The notes under the pieces were generated by a model. That model saw only the letters and a program-made list of their open reading frames with translations, was not told where the DNA came from and did no database searches. This document shows positions 9,087-17,878 of a stretch of DNA of 64,000 nucleotides, piece by piece. How positions within the stretch are numbered: position 1 is the stretch's first letter; each line of letters begins with the position of its first letter. The position numbers and the translations under genes are program-made. This stretch comes from Rhodobacteraceae bacterium HTCC2150 (GTDB taxonomy: Bacteria > Pseudomonadota > Alphaproteobacteria > Rhodobacterales > Rhodobacteraceae), in NCBI GenBank assembly GCA_000169395.1, contig AAXZ01000010.1, positions 28,009 to 92,008 of the forward strand, in the 5' to 3' direction.

Positions 9087-9908
9087 ATGGACATGAGCCA
9101 AAACATCAACATCTACGTCATAAATCTGGATAAACGAATTGACCGCCTAGAACGACTTGGCGGTCAACTCGATGATATGGGATTAAAGTGGCAGCGTATT
9201 TCAGCAATTGACGCTACAAAAGCTACGCCTGATGCGTTTGAGCATGCCACAGGGCTTGCGGGTCCTTTGGGTAAAATGGGTATGGGGGATCGTGCCTGTG
9301 CTACCAGTCATAATAAGGCATGGCGGGCATTTTTAGAAAGCGATGCCACCTTTGGCTTGTTTCTTGAAGATGACGTGTACCTAAGTTCAGACACACCAAA
9401 GTTACTGACCGATGATACGTGGATAAAGCCGGGCATAGACGTCGTTAAGCTGGAAAAATACGACAAAGGTGTTTCAAAAGTTTTGTTGGGGCAGGGGTTT
9501 ACCTTGCCAAATGGCAGAACCTTGCGACCGATGTATTCGCGCCATGCTGGTGGGGCTGCGTACATATTGTCGCGCAAGGCGGCCGCGGCCGCTGTTCAAC
9601 GTAGAAATATTTGCGTGCCTGTTGATCACTATTGGTTTAATGCAAATGTTTCTTCCATGGCACGGCGCTTTAAACCGCATTTGATAAATCCGGGCATGGC
9701 CACGCAACGCGAATTTGGCTTCAATTCTGATATGGCGTTTATTGGGCGATCTGAACGGCCCAAAGGATGGCGAATGAAATGGCGGCGCGCGAAGCGTGGG
9801 TTTTATGAAATTTCCCGTTTGCCGCAACAATTGCTGGCTATGGCATTTCTCGGGGCACGGGTGACGCCAATCGAATGGATTGAAAACTTTCAGGAAAAAG
9901 AAGAATGA
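9087..9908 (+). CDS. Glycosyltransferase family 25 (LPS-type) protein
   Basis: 273 aa. The opening INIYVINLDKRIDRLERL is the classic GT25 start, and FGLFLEDDVYLS (near residue 90) provides the acidic DxD-like motif for nucleotide-sugar/metal binding. GT25 enzymes add galactose or related sugars to lipooligosaccharide cores on the cytoplasmic side of the inner membrane. The C-terminal part is basic (RRAKRGFYEISRL), consistent with membrane-surface association. An alternative start is the ATG at 9093. It overlaps the next gene by four bases. Acceptor and sugar cannot be told from sequence. Confidence 0.82.
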   Translation: MDMSQNINIYVINLDKRIDRLERLGGQLDDMGLKWQRISAIDATKATPDAFEHATGLAGPLGKMGMGDRACATSHNKAWRAFLESDATFGLFLEDDVYLSSDTPKLLTDDTWIKPGIDVVKLEKYDKGVSKVLLGQGFTLPNGRTLRPMYSRHAGGAAYILSRKAAAAAVQRRNICVPVDHYWFNANVSSMARRFKPHLINPGMATQREFGFNSDMAFIGRSERPKGWRMKWRRAKRGFYEISRLPQQLLAMAFLGARVTPIEWIENFQEKEE

Positions 9909-10513
9909 GTTGGACGTTGGACCATCTCGTTGTTTCTGCCGAAAACCTTGATGAGGGGCGGAAATTTGTTGAAAACGCGTTAGGGGTACCCATGCAACAA
10001 GGTGGTAAACATGCCTTGATGGGAACCCACAACATGCTTTTAGGTCTGGGTGAATTTTATCTAGAAGTGATAGCCATTGATCCCAGTGCACCTGCACCAA
10101 ACCGGCCCCGTTGGTTTGATCTGGATAATTTCAATGGCGCACCTAAACTAACGCACTGGGCTGCTTCGTGCAGTGACTTGAAGACCGAAACAGATGCTTT
10201 TCCAAAAGATTGCGGGGAAATCACCGATTTTGAACGGGGTGATTTACGTTGGCGTGTTGCCTTATCAAAAACTGGGCGGAACCCGTTCGATGATTTGGCA
10301 CCCTTGATGATTGAATGGCAGGGTGCGACTCGTGTTCCACCCAGACTGATTGACCAATCGATACGATTAAAGACATTTCAAATTCAATCACTTGATGTGG
10401 CAGAACTTGCAACCGCAATGGGGGAGTTCAAAGAAGTTAATTACAAGGTGGCTGGCCAACATGGCCTAACAGCGGTCTTTGAAACCAAAGATGGCCAAAG
10501 GACATTGTCTTGA
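9905..10513 (+). CDS. VOC-superfamily glyoxalase-like protein
   Basis: 202 aa. It begins MSWTLDHLVVSAENLDEG and continues GVPMQQGGKHALMGTHNMLLGLG, then FYLEVIAIDP: the typical pattern of the Glyoxalase_3-like branch of the vicinal oxygen chelate fold, with His at residue 7 and Glu in the YLEV strand as probable metal ligands. Substrate unknown. ATGA overlap with the GT25 gene before it and TTGA overlap with the GNAT gene after it show tight translational coupling in a five-gene run. Confidence 0.8.
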   Translation: MSWTLDHLVVSAENLDEGRKFVENALGVPMQQGGKHALMGTHNMLLGLGEFYLEVIAIDPSAPAPNRPRWFDLDNFNGAPKLTHWAASCSDLKTETDAFPKDCGEITDFERGDLRWRVALSKTGRNPFDDLAPLMIEWQGATRVPPRLIDQSIRLKTFQIQSLDVAELATAMGEFKEVNYKVAGQHGLTAVFETKDGQRTLS

Positions 10514-11010
10514 TTTCCTCTGCCCAGATTTGCCCTGCTAAAACTACCGATGCGGCAGAAATTGCGGCGATATGGAAACCTATTTTAGCAGGAAGTCTAG
10601 CGACCTTTAATCCAGTTGTTAAATCGACCACAGACATTGAAACAATGATTACCGACAAAGCGGATGCAGGTTTTGCGTTTCTCGTCGCCAAAGATGCGGA
10701 TGGTGTTCTGGGTTTTGCGACTTACGGGCAATTTCGAGGCGGGGTTGGTTATGCGCGAACCATGGAACACACGATTATTTTGGCTGATCGCGCACAAGGC
10801 TGTGGCTTGGGTCGTCAACTAATGCACGCCATAGAAGATCATGCGCGAACAGGTGGTGCGCATTCTATTTTTGCAGGCGTCAGTGCCGCCAATCAGCAAG
10901 GTGTCGCCTTTCATGCACGCCTTGGGTATGAAGAGGTAGCAAGATTGCCAAGTGTTGGATACAAATTCGACAAATACTTGGATTTGGTTTTGATGCAGAA
11001 GCTTTTGTAA
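10510..11010 (+). CDS. GNAT acetyltransferase, phosphinothricin-acetyltransferase-like
   Basis: 166 aa from a TTG start that overlaps the previous stop (TTGA). The N-terminus (CPAKTTDAAEIAAIWKPIL) and the AFLVAKDADGVLGFATYGQFR strand resemble the Pat/Bar/YncA group that N-acetylates phosphinothricin or methionine sulfoximine-type amino acids. The acetyl-CoA loop is read in AQGCGLGRQLMHA (Q-x-x-G-x-G/A type), followed by SAANQQGVAFHARLGYEEV. A role in detoxifying amino-acid analogues is family inference only. Confidence 0.82.
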   Translation: MISSAQICPAKTTDAAEIAAIWKPILAGSLATFNPVVKSTTDIETMITDKADAGFAFLVAKDADGVLGFATYGQFRGGVGYARTMEHTIILADRAQGCGLGRQLMHAIEDHARTGGAHSIFAGVSAANQQGVAFHARLGYEEVARLPSVGYKFDKYLDLVLMQKLL

Positions 11011-11709
11011 ATGTCTATTTGGAAACGCATAACGGATGCCCTATCGGCGCTTGCCCAAGGTGAGCCCCTTAGTGAGGTATTTGAACGCCTTCGCACGCCA
11101 CCTGAGAAATCTGTGGCTTTTGCCATTGCGGTGATTGCACTGGGTGCAAAAATGGCAAAGGCGGATGGCACTGTTACCAAGGCCGAAGTTGCCGCGTTTC
11201 GTGATGTGTTCACAATCGCCCCAAAAGATGAAGAAAGTGCCGCTCGTGTTTTCGATTTGGCACGCGAAGATGTTGCTGGTTATGAGCAATATGCCAAACG
11301 CATCGCCGCGATGTTTGAAAAGGGCAACCCAGTTCTGTGTGATTTAATGGAAGGTTTGTTTTATGTCGCGGTTTCGGATCGCACATATCACCCCAAAGAA
11401 GACGATTTCTTGTCTCATGTTGCCAGTATTTTTGGTCTAAGTGACATGGCATTTCGTGCCCTTCGAGCACGATTCGTGCCCGACGCGGCACCTGATCCCT
11501 ATACAGTGTTAGGATTGAACGAAGGCGCAGACATTGAACAAATTCGCACTGCTTGGCGTGAGGCTGTGCGCGAAAATCACCCTGATAGGATGATGGCGCG
11601 CGGCGTTCCTAAAGAGGCGGTGAAACTTGCAGAAAGACGCTTGATCGCAATCAATCGTGCCTGGGAAGAAATTCAAATGCTACAAAAGCAGGGTGTTTTC
11701 CAAAGATGA
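11011..11709 (+). CDS. TerB-like plus J-domain protein (DjlA-like)
   Basis: 232 aa, starting on the base after the previous stop. Residues about 30-150 form a helical TerB-like domain (AVIALGAKMAKADGTVTKAEV and YHPKEDDFLSHVASIFGL give its two acidic repeats). The C-terminal 65 residues are a J-domain, DPYTVLGLNEGAD through ENHPDRMMARGV, with the HPD tripeptide required to stimulate DnaK ATPase. DjlA of Escherichia coli has an N-terminal membrane segment, which is missing here, so this is a soluble cochaperone. The next gene overlaps by four bases. Confidence 0.88.
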   Translation: MSIWKRITDALSALAQGEPLSEVFERLRTPPEKSVAFAIAVIALGAKMAKADGTVTKAEVAAFRDVFTIAPKDEESAARVFDLAREDVAGYEQYAKRIAAMFEKGNPVLCDLMEGLFYVAVSDRTYHPKEDDFLSHVASIFGLSDMAFRALRARFVPDAAPDPYTVLGLNEGADIEQIRTAWREAVRENHPDRMMARGVPKEAVKLAERRLIAINRAWEEIQMLQKQGVFQR

Positions 11710-12710
11710 GGATCGCAACCTATAATGTTGAATGGTTCAACGCTCTGTTTGATGATGATGGGCAGATGATCAACGATGCCAGTTGGTCAAAACGATATAA
11801 TGTTACCAAAGCCCAGCAAACTGCGGCTTTGGGGGCGGTCTTTCAAGCAATGGATGCGGATGCAATAATGGTGATCGAGGCACCTGACAGCCATCGAGGG
11901 CGCGATGGCGTCTATGCTCTGGAAGGGTTTGCAGCCCATTTTGGATTGCGCGCACGAAGCGGTGTGATTGGATACAGCAATGACACCCAGCAAGAGATCA
12001 TATTGATGTATGATCCCGATGTTTTACAAGCATCCCATGCCCCACAAGCATCCGACGCGGCGCCAAGTTTTGAAGAAGAGTTTAAGCTTGATTTGGATTT
12101 GGACAGTCACCCTGATCCGATTGTGTTTTCCAAGCCACCGCTTGAAGTATCCGCCGTTAAAGGGGATTTTGCCTTTAATTTGATTGGTGTCCACGCCAAA
12201 TCCAAGGCCCCTCATGGTGCAAGTAACCCCAAAGAAGTCATGCAAATCTCGATCCAAAATCGTCGCAAACAATTGGCGCAATGTATTTGGCTTAGGGCAC
12301 GTGTTGCCGAACATTTGGCTGCAAAAACACCGCTGATTGTTCTGGGGGATTTCAATGACGGCCCAGGGCTGGATGAATACGAACGATTGTTTGGCCGTTC
12401 CGGCGTTGAAATTGTATTGGGTGAGGGCGCAGATGATGAAAAACTCTATGACCCTCATGCACAGCGCGCATTGTCTCAGCGATTACCAGCAAATTTCACC
12501 ACGTCACGTTTCTTTTTGCGCCACGAAAAACGCTATTTGTCGGCCTTGTTGGATTACATCATGGTTTCATCCGACTTAAAGGAAAAGAACCCTGCTTGGC
12601 ACATCTGGCATCCGTTTGATGATCCTGCGTGTTATGGCGATCTAAACCTGCGCGAGGCACTTTTGGCAGCCTCAGATCATTTCCCTGTAACCTTGGATAT
12701 TGATATCTGA
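11706..12710 (+). CDS. Endonuclease/exonuclease/phosphatase (EEP) family protein
   Basis: 334 aa. EEP-fold hallmarks: MRIATYNVEWFNALF with the metal-site Asn-Glu area, VIEAPDSH in place of the usual metal-binding E, LIGVHAKSK, LIVLGDFNDGPG with the catalytic Asp-x-Asn, and a C-terminal AASDHFPVTLDI with the catalytic Asp-His. No signal peptide, so cytoplasmic. Substrate may be DNA, RNA ends or a phosphodiester metabolite; the sequence does not say. Last gene of the overlapping run from 9087. Confidence 0.85.
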   Translation: MRIATYNVEWFNALFDDDGQMINDASWSKRYNVTKAQQTAALGAVFQAMDADAIMVIEAPDSHRGRDGVYALEGFAAHFGLRARSGVIGYSNDTQQEIILMYDPDVLQASHAPQASDAAPSFEEEFKLDLDLDSHPDPIVFSKPPLEVSAVKGDFAFNLIGVHAKSKAPHGASNPKEVMQISIQNRRKQLAQCIWLRARVAEHLAAKTPLIVLGDFNDGPGLDEYERLFGRSGVEIVLGEGADDEKLYDPHAQRALSQRLPANFTTSRFFLRHEKRYLSALLDYIMVSSDLKEKNPAWHIWHPFDDPACYGDLNLREALLAASDHFPVTLDIDI

Positions 12711-12747
12711 GAATTGAAAAAACCGTTATGCGTGTTATATTAAAGTT

Positions 12748-13029
12748 ATGAAAAACACTCTGTCCATTGCGCTTGTGATAAGTTTTCTATCATTCCCAAT
12801 GTCGGTTCATGGCCAAGAAATTGAAAATGGCCTTGATAAACTGGGCGAAGGTGGACGACTGTTATTAGAAGGTCTTTTGAAAAAATTAGACCCCATGGTT
12901 GATGAATTGGGTGAAAAACTAGGTGATCTTAGTGCTTATTATCCACCCGAGGTCATGCCCAACGGCGACATTATCATCAGACGCAAAGTTCCCCTTAAAG
13001 GCGAACAACAAGGTGAGATTGATTTGTGA
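12748..13029 (+). CDS. Small secreted protein, 93 aa
   Basis: ATG at 12748 starts a signal peptide (MKNTLSIALVISFLSFPMSVHG, given in pieces: MKNTL, hydrophobic core, VHG-Q), cleavage likely after residue 22. The mature peptide is an amphipathic acidic helix region (LDKLGEGGRLLLEGLLKKL) followed by a conserved-looking YYPPEVMPNGDIIIRRK. Similar short proteins occur widely in Rhodobacteraceae and are sometimes misnamed as ATPases; there is no P-loop here. Periplasmic location inferred; function unknown. Convergent with hisH. Confidence 0.7.
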   Translation: MKNTLSIALVISFLSFPMSVHGQEIENGLDKLGEGGRLLLEGLLKKLDPMVDELGEKLGDLSAYYPPEVMPNGDIIIRRKVPLKGEQQGEIDL

Positions 13030-13087
13030 AGCTGAATTCCAGCGATGCAGCTGATGCATCCATAAGTCTATTCAAGCGACAAGCTAT

Positions 13088-13726
13088 CTAAGGTGCCCAA
13101 CTTAGAAAATTAGCAATCATCCGTAACCCATTCGCTTGGCTTTTTTCAGGATGGAATTGCATACCGATTTTGTTGTCGCGACCCACAATGGCCGTAACAT
13201 CACCTGCATAATCAACATGGGCGATAAGATCAGTTGGGTCTGATACTTTCATCGCATAGGAATGCACGAAATAAGCGTGATCACCGGTTTCAATGCCAGC
13301 CAAAACTGGATGCGGCTGATCAATAATCAAATCATTCCATCCCATATGGGGTATCTTTAGCGATGGGTCTTTGGGTGTGATGGCCGCCACATCGCCTTTG
13401 ATCCAATCAAAGCCGGATGTTTCTTCGAACTCTAATCCTCGTGTGGCCATCATTTGCATGCCGACGCATATACCCAAAAACGGTCGGCCCTTATTTTCAA
13501 CCGCGTCTATGATCGCATCAGCCAGCCCTTCATACCCTCCAAGGGCGGCGCGGCACGCTGGATATGCACCATCACCAGGCAAAACGATGCGGTCAGCAGA
13601 TGCGACAACTTTAGGATCAGAGGTCACGACAACTTCACCGGCACCAGTTTCGGTCGCCATGCGTTGGAACGCTTTTTCAGCGGAATGCAAATTCCCGCTG
13701 TCATAATCAACAAGTGCAGTAATCAC
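13088..13726 (-). CDS. hisH: Imidazole glycerol phosphate synthase, glutaminase subunit
   Basis: 212 aa. HisH hydrolyses glutamine and passes ammonia to HisF, in histidine biosynthesis. Start is a GTG at 13726, one base after the hisB stop, giving VITALVDYDSGNLHSAEKAF; the frame is open upstream, but that would overlap hisB heavily. The class-I amidotransferase nucleophile Cys is residue 87 in LGICVGMQMM, and the His-Glu pair is in GMQFHPEKSQ. hisA and hisF, often next in this group, are not in the window. Confidence 0.93.
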   Translation of the reverse strand: MITALVDYDSGNLHSAEKAFQRMATETGAGEVVVTSDPKVVASADRIVLPGDGAYPACRAALGGYEGLADAIIDAVENKGRPFLGICVGMQMMATRGLEFEETSGFDWIKGDVAAITPKDPSLKIPHMGWNDLIIDQPHPVLAGIETGDHAYFVHSYAMKVSDPTDLIAHVDYAGDVTAIVGRDNKIGMQFHPEKSQANGLRMIANFLSWAP

Positions 13727-13727
13727 G

Positions 13728-14315
13728 TTAGAGCGCGCCTTTGGTTGAAGGAACAGCATCCGCCTTGCGCGGATCAGTTTCAAGCGCATCACGCAAAGCG
13801 CGAGCAACGGATTTGAACGCAGCCTCGGCTATGTGGTGACTGTTTACGCCGTGCAATTGATCAATGTGTAACGTGATGCCGCCGTGCGTTGAAAACGCTT
13901 GGAAAAATTCCCGCACCAATTCGGTGTCGAAATTACCGATCTTGGCAGTGGGCAATTCTACATTCCAAATGAAAAAAGGACGTGCAGACAAATCAAGTGC
14001 TGTGCGCACCAATGCGTCATCCATTGCCAAGTGGCATGAACCATAACGAACGATCCCGCGCTTATCACCCATGGCCGCGGTTAAGGCTTGGCCTAAGGCA
14101 ATACCTACGTCTTCGACGGTGTGGTGGTCATCAATGTGCAAATCACCGGTGGCGCGCACTTTCATGTCGATCAAAGCATGGCGAGACAATTGATCCAGCA
14201 TGTGATCAAAAAAGCCCACGCCAGTTTCATTGTCATATATCCCAGTGCCATCCAAATTGATGTCGACTGTGATGTCAGTTTCCGCCGTTTTGCGACTGAT
14301 GGTTGCCTTACGCAT
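13728..14315 (-). CDS. hisB: Imidazoleglycerol-phosphate dehydratase
   Basis: 195 aa monofunctional HisB (no phosphatase domain), catalysing the dehydration of imidazole glycerol phosphate in histidine synthesis. Start at 14315 follows AAGGAAATGATC; the frame runs further upstream without a better start. The metal-binding patterns are [30 protein letters not shown], and [26 protein letters not shown]. Forms a two-gene unit with hisH. Divergent from gltX, with a shared 159-base promoter region. Confidence 0.95.
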   Translation of the reverse strand: MRKATISRKTAETDITVDINLDGTGIYDNETGVGFFDHMLDQLSRHALIDMKVRATGDLHIDDHHTVEDVGIALGQALTAAMGDKRGIVRYGSCHLAMDDALVRTALDLSARPFFIWNVELPTAKIGNFDTELVREFFQAFSTHGGITLHIDQLHGVNSHHIAEAAFKSVARALRDALETDPRKADAVPSTKGAL

Positions 14316-14474
14316 GATCATTTCCTTGTTAACTTGCCTTCCTATACTGCTGACAAGGGTCGCATGAAAGGAAAAACCGCGACTAAATTCTGTTGATTGT
14401 CGATCTGCAACGCTTGGCCTATAAGGGCCGTCTGTGAAATATCGCCCTAATCGACAAAGAAGAGTTTTCCGAAA

Positions 14475-15797
14475 ATGACCGTCACTCGTTTTGCCCCATC
14501 GCCCACTGGTTACCTGCATGTAGGCAATCTGCGCACCGCATTGTTTAATTTCATGATCGCCCGCAAATCAGGGGGTAAATTCATTTTGCGTCTTGATGAT
14601 ACCGATCAAGAACGCAGCAAGCAGGAATACGTGGACGGCATTCAACGCGATCTTGAATGGTTGGGCATCGAGTGGGACGTTGTTGAACGTCAGTCGACGC
14701 GCCTTGACCGTTATGAGGCGGCGGCGCAAAAACTGCGCGAAATTGAACGTTTTTATGAGTGTTTTGAAACGCCCGTGGATTTGGATCTTAAGCGTAAAAA
14801 ACAACTGAATATGGGCAAGCCACCTGTTTATGACCGTGCCGCGCTAGAACTTTCGCCAGCCGAACGCGATGCATTGCGCGCTGAACGTGCGGGACACTGG
14901 CGTTTCTTGCTGAATCAAACGCGCATCAATTGGACAGACCAAATATTGGGTGACATCTCGATTGATGCCGCGTCTGTTTCCGATCCCGTTTTGATCCGTG
15001 GTGATGGGCAATTTTTGTATACGTTGGCGTCTGTTGTGGATGACACTGAAATGGGCGTGACCCATGTTGTGCGCGGTTCAGATCACGTCACCAATACAGC
15101 CACGCAAATTCAAATCATGGAATCACTTGGGTTTGACGCGCCAACATTTGCACACCATTCACTTTTGACAGGCCCACAAGGTGAGGCTTTGTCCAAACGA
15201 TTGGGCACGCTTGCCTTGCGCGATCTTCGCGAACAAGGCGTTGAACCTTTGGCTTTGCTAAGTCACATGGCGCGGCTTGGTTCATCCGAAAACGTCGAAC
15301 TGATGCATTCAATGCAAGACTTGATCGATGGATTTGATTTAACCAGTTTTGGCGCCGCCCCTACGAAATTTGATGTGGCTGACCTATTTCCAATCACGGG
15401 TCGTTATTTAGCAGCGCAAGAATATGCTGCGGTTTCTGACAGTATCGCCGCCCTTGGTGTGCCCGCTGATAAAGGCGAGGCGTTTTGGGAAACCATCCAT
15501 GGCAACATAACAACGCGCCATGATTTAGCAGATTGGTGGGCGTTGTGTCGTGATGGTGCTGAACCCGTGATTGCTGACGAAGATCGTGAATTTATCGCAG
15601 CGGCTATGGCATTGTTGCCGGATGCACCTCACACTGACGCCACTTGGGGTGAATGGACAGGCGCTGTTAAGGCGGCGACTGGTCGTAAGGGAAAAGGTTT
15701 GTTTCAACCCTTGCGTCGTGCTCTAACTGGTCAAGACGCAGGGCCAGTGATGGCGAAATTGCTGCCTCTGTTGCAGGTGATCAAAGCCAAAGGATAA
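14475..15797 (+). CDS. gltX: Glutamyl-tRNA synthetase
   Basis: 440 aa class I aminoacyl-tRNA synthetase. The HIGH-type motif is [15 protein letters not shown] (His15-Val-Gly-Asn) and the KMSKS-type motif is [10 protein letters not shown] with the Lys at residue 241. Many alphaproteobacteria carry two GltX proteins; the short C-terminal part and the loose KMSKS sequence suggest the shorter of the two, which could be discriminating or aspecific for tRNA-Gln. GatC and GatA are encoded in the same window (60.8-62.6 kb), consistent with indirect Gln-tRNA formation from a mischarged tRNA. Confidence 0.93.
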   Translation: MTVTRFAPSPTGYLHVGNLRTALFNFMIARKSGGKFILRLDDTDQERSKQEYVDGIQRDLEWLGIEWDVVERQSTRLDRYEAAAQKLREIERFYECFETPVDLDLKRKKQLNMGKPPVYDRAALELSPAERDALRAERAGHWRFLLNQTRINWTDQILGDISIDAASVSDPVLIRGDGQFLYTLASVVDDTEMGVTHVVRGSDHVTNTATQIQIMESLGFDAPTFAHHSLLTGPQGEALSKRLGTLALRDLREQGVEPLALLSHMARLGSSENVELMHSMQDLIDGFDLTSFGAAPTKFDVADLFPITGRYLAAQEYAAVSDSIAALGVPADKGEAFWETIHGNITTRHDLADWWALCRDGAEPVIADEDREFIAAAMALLPDAPHTDATWGEWTGAVKAATGRKGKGLFQPLRRALTGQDAGPVMAKLLPLLQVIKAKG

Positions 15798-15800
15798 GAG

Positions 15801-17195
15801 ATGTCAGGTGAAAAACCCGTTTTCCTAACAGGAAGTCTATTCCGTCATATCGCGGTTATGTCACTTACATCTTCGGTTGGATTGATCGCGATTTTTGCGG
15901 TTGATTTCATCGACATGATTTTCATTTCCATGCTGGGTAAGGCTGAATTGGCGGCAGCCGTTGGTTTTGCCGGGGCAATCCTGTTTTTCACTACATCTTT
16001 TGGCATAGGCATATCCATTGCAGCTGGGGCGCTTGTTTCACAAGCAATTGGCAGTGGAGATCAAGAATTATTGCGCAGGCGCGCAGGCACCGCATTGGTT
16101 TACGGTGTCGTGTTTGGGGCCATATTTGCAGCCATGGTTTGGGCATATCTCACACCGCTTGCGCAAATGATGGGGGCCTCTGGTGAAACCCTGACCATGT
16201 CGGTGCTTTATCTTTCCATTATTGTGCCCAGCTTGCCGTTTTTATTGATTGGCATGGTTGGTATGGCCCTTTTGCGGGCCTTTGGGGATGCTAAACGTGC
16301 GATGTGGGCAACAATAGCTGGTGGCGTCGTGAATGCGGTGCTTGACCCAATTCTAATTTTTGGTCTGAATATGGAATTGGCGGGCGCAGCTTGGGCATCT
16401 GTCGCTGCGCGAATGACAATTGCATTTGTCGCCCTATATCCGATTTTTAAATATCACAGCGGGATTGCTAGACCGAATTTATCGGATCTACGTCTTGATT
16501 TAATGCCGATCATGGCGATTGCGATACCAGCAATCCTGACACAAATGGCGACACCAGTTGGCCAAGCTTTCGTTACGCGTTCTATGGCGGCTTTTGGCGA
16601 AGGTGCGGTTGCGGGCATGGCAATTACAGCCCGTATTACACCATTGGCCTTTGGCGTTTTGTTTGCGCTTTCGGGCACCATTGGCCCGATTATTGGGCAG
16701 AATTTTGGGGCAGGGCAACACGATCGTGTGCGGCAAGCCTTTAAAGAGGGCGTATTGTTTACGCTGATCTACGTTATTTTGGCTACGGTCGCGCTCTATT
16801 TCTTACGTGCCCCGATTGCTGAGTTGTTCCAAGCTGACGGTGTTGCACGCTCGTTGGTTTACCTATTTTGTGGTCCGTTGGCGTTGGCATTCTTTTTCAA
16901 CGGGGTGATCTTTGTGGGCAACGCCTCGTTTAATAATCTGGGGCATCCATTTTATTCCACATGGATTAACTGGGGCCGTAATACGCTGGGTACAATTCCG
17001 TTAGTTTACCTTGGTGGACTTTGGTACGGTCCGGCGGGCGTTTTGGTCGGTGCGGCCTTCGGGGGCATATTGTTTGCCGCAATCACATGGTTTTTGGCCC
17101 TTAAAGTGATGGCACAACAAGAAGACATTAAGCCAGCCGACAAAGGCTTTCAGCGACACGCACGCCTGATGTCACTATTCCACAATCGACGCTAA
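15801..17195 (+). CDS. MATE-family efflux transporter
   Basis: 464 aa with about 12 hydrophobic segments in two similar halves, as in DinF/NorM-type multidrug and toxin extrusion proteins. Start four bases after gltX. Typical early features are GLIAIFAVDFIDMIFISMLGKAELAA and later GALVSQAIGSGD; the second half repeats the pattern around GPIIGQNFGAGQHDRVRQAF. Inner-membrane antiporter driven by H+ or Na+; substrate unknown. The last 21 bases overlap the convergent gene on the opposite strand. Confidence 0.9.
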   Translation: MSGEKPVFLTGSLFRHIAVMSLTSSVGLIAIFAVDFIDMIFISMLGKAELAAAVGFAGAILFFTTSFGIGISIAAGALVSQAIGSGDQELLRRRAGTALVYGVVFGAIFAAMVWAYLTPLAQMMGASGETLTMSVLYLSIIVPSLPFLLIGMVGMALLRAFGDAKRAMWATIAGGVVNAVLDPILIFGLNMELAGAAWASVAARMTIAFVALYPIFKYHSGIARPNLSDLRLDLMPIMAIAIPAILTQMATPVGQAFVTRSMAAFGEGAVAGMAITARITPLAFGVLFALSGTIGPIIGQNFGAGQHDRVRQAFKEGVLFTLIYVILATVALYFLRAPIAELFQADGVARSLVYLFCGPLALAFFFNGVIFVGNASFNNLGHPFYSTWINWGRNTLGTIPLVYLGGLWYGPAGVLVGAAFGGILFAAITWFLALKVMAQQEDIKPADKGFQRHARLMSLFHNRR

Positions 17196-17723
17196 ACGTT
17201 GCAAATGGTGATCGACAAGGGCGGTTTCATTGGCTGTCAGCACCTGATGTCGTGGATAAATAGGCGCTGTGCGATCATCTAAAACGCCAACATGCCAGCC
17301 AGTTGTTGATGCAAAGAAATTGTCTACGCCGACCTCGCCAAATTCAGCTAAAAACCCTTGGATAACCACATCCAGATAGCTGCGCAAAATCGGATTGCTT
17401 GACCTTTGATGATCTTTGTCTGGAACGGCATAGACCTGAATATCATTCAGGTGAATTTCTGGAAATGCGCGCGTAATACTTGATTTCTCATAAGCAAATT
17501 CGCGTTCATCAAGAGCTGCCCAATCACCATTTGGAACCTCGGCAACTAACCCATCTATCTGTGAATTTGCATCGTGGCGCGCACTTAAAAATGAAAAATC
17601 ACGCGCGCCAGTTTGGCACCATTCGCGCCGCCAACCCGATAAATTTGGGCAAGCCAAAACATTAAAATCATGCGTTGCTCGGTTCACCAATGAGCCGTAT
17701 CCGAAAAAACCACGTTGTGTCAT
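17175..17723 (-). CDS. Gamma-glutamylcyclotransferase-like protein
   Basis: 182 aa from the ATG at 17723 (MTQRGFFGYGSLVNRATH). FGYGSLVN is the GGCT-fold signature that forms the oxyanion/substrate loop, and GWRREWCQTG and GLVAEVPNGDWAALDEREFAYEK supply the middle part with the acidic residue (Glu in DEREF) at the usual catalytic position. Proteins of this type cleave gamma-glutamyl amines or act on glutathione degradation products; the substrate is open. The 3' end overlaps the MATE gene by 21 bases, a convergent overlap. Confidence 0.75.
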   Translation of the reverse strand: MTQRGFFGYGSLVNRATHDFNVLACPNLSGWRREWCQTGARDFSFLSARHDANSQIDGLVAEVPNGDWAALDEREFAYEKSSITRAFPEIHLNDIQVYAVPDKDHQRSSNPILRSYLDVVIQGFLAEFGEVGVDNFFASTTGWHVGVLDDRTAPIYPRHQVLTANETALVDHHLQRLASIVE

Positions 17724-17878
17724 AAACCTCAATAAGAGGAAAAATACCTCAAGTCGCAAGTCACTTTACTGATTTTGAACAAAAATAGACGATTTTCCCC
17801 TTAGAAAAGTCGGACCAGCGATTGCGTCAAGCGCCGACCAAGTGTTACGAGCAATCAATTCACGCAGCGGAGGTTGGA

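Noticed and set aside
9474..10100. Minus-strand ORF of 208 aa spanning the GT25 and VOC gene boundary
   Set aside because: Both plus-strand genes are well supported and overlap by four bases; the minus frame shows no domain.
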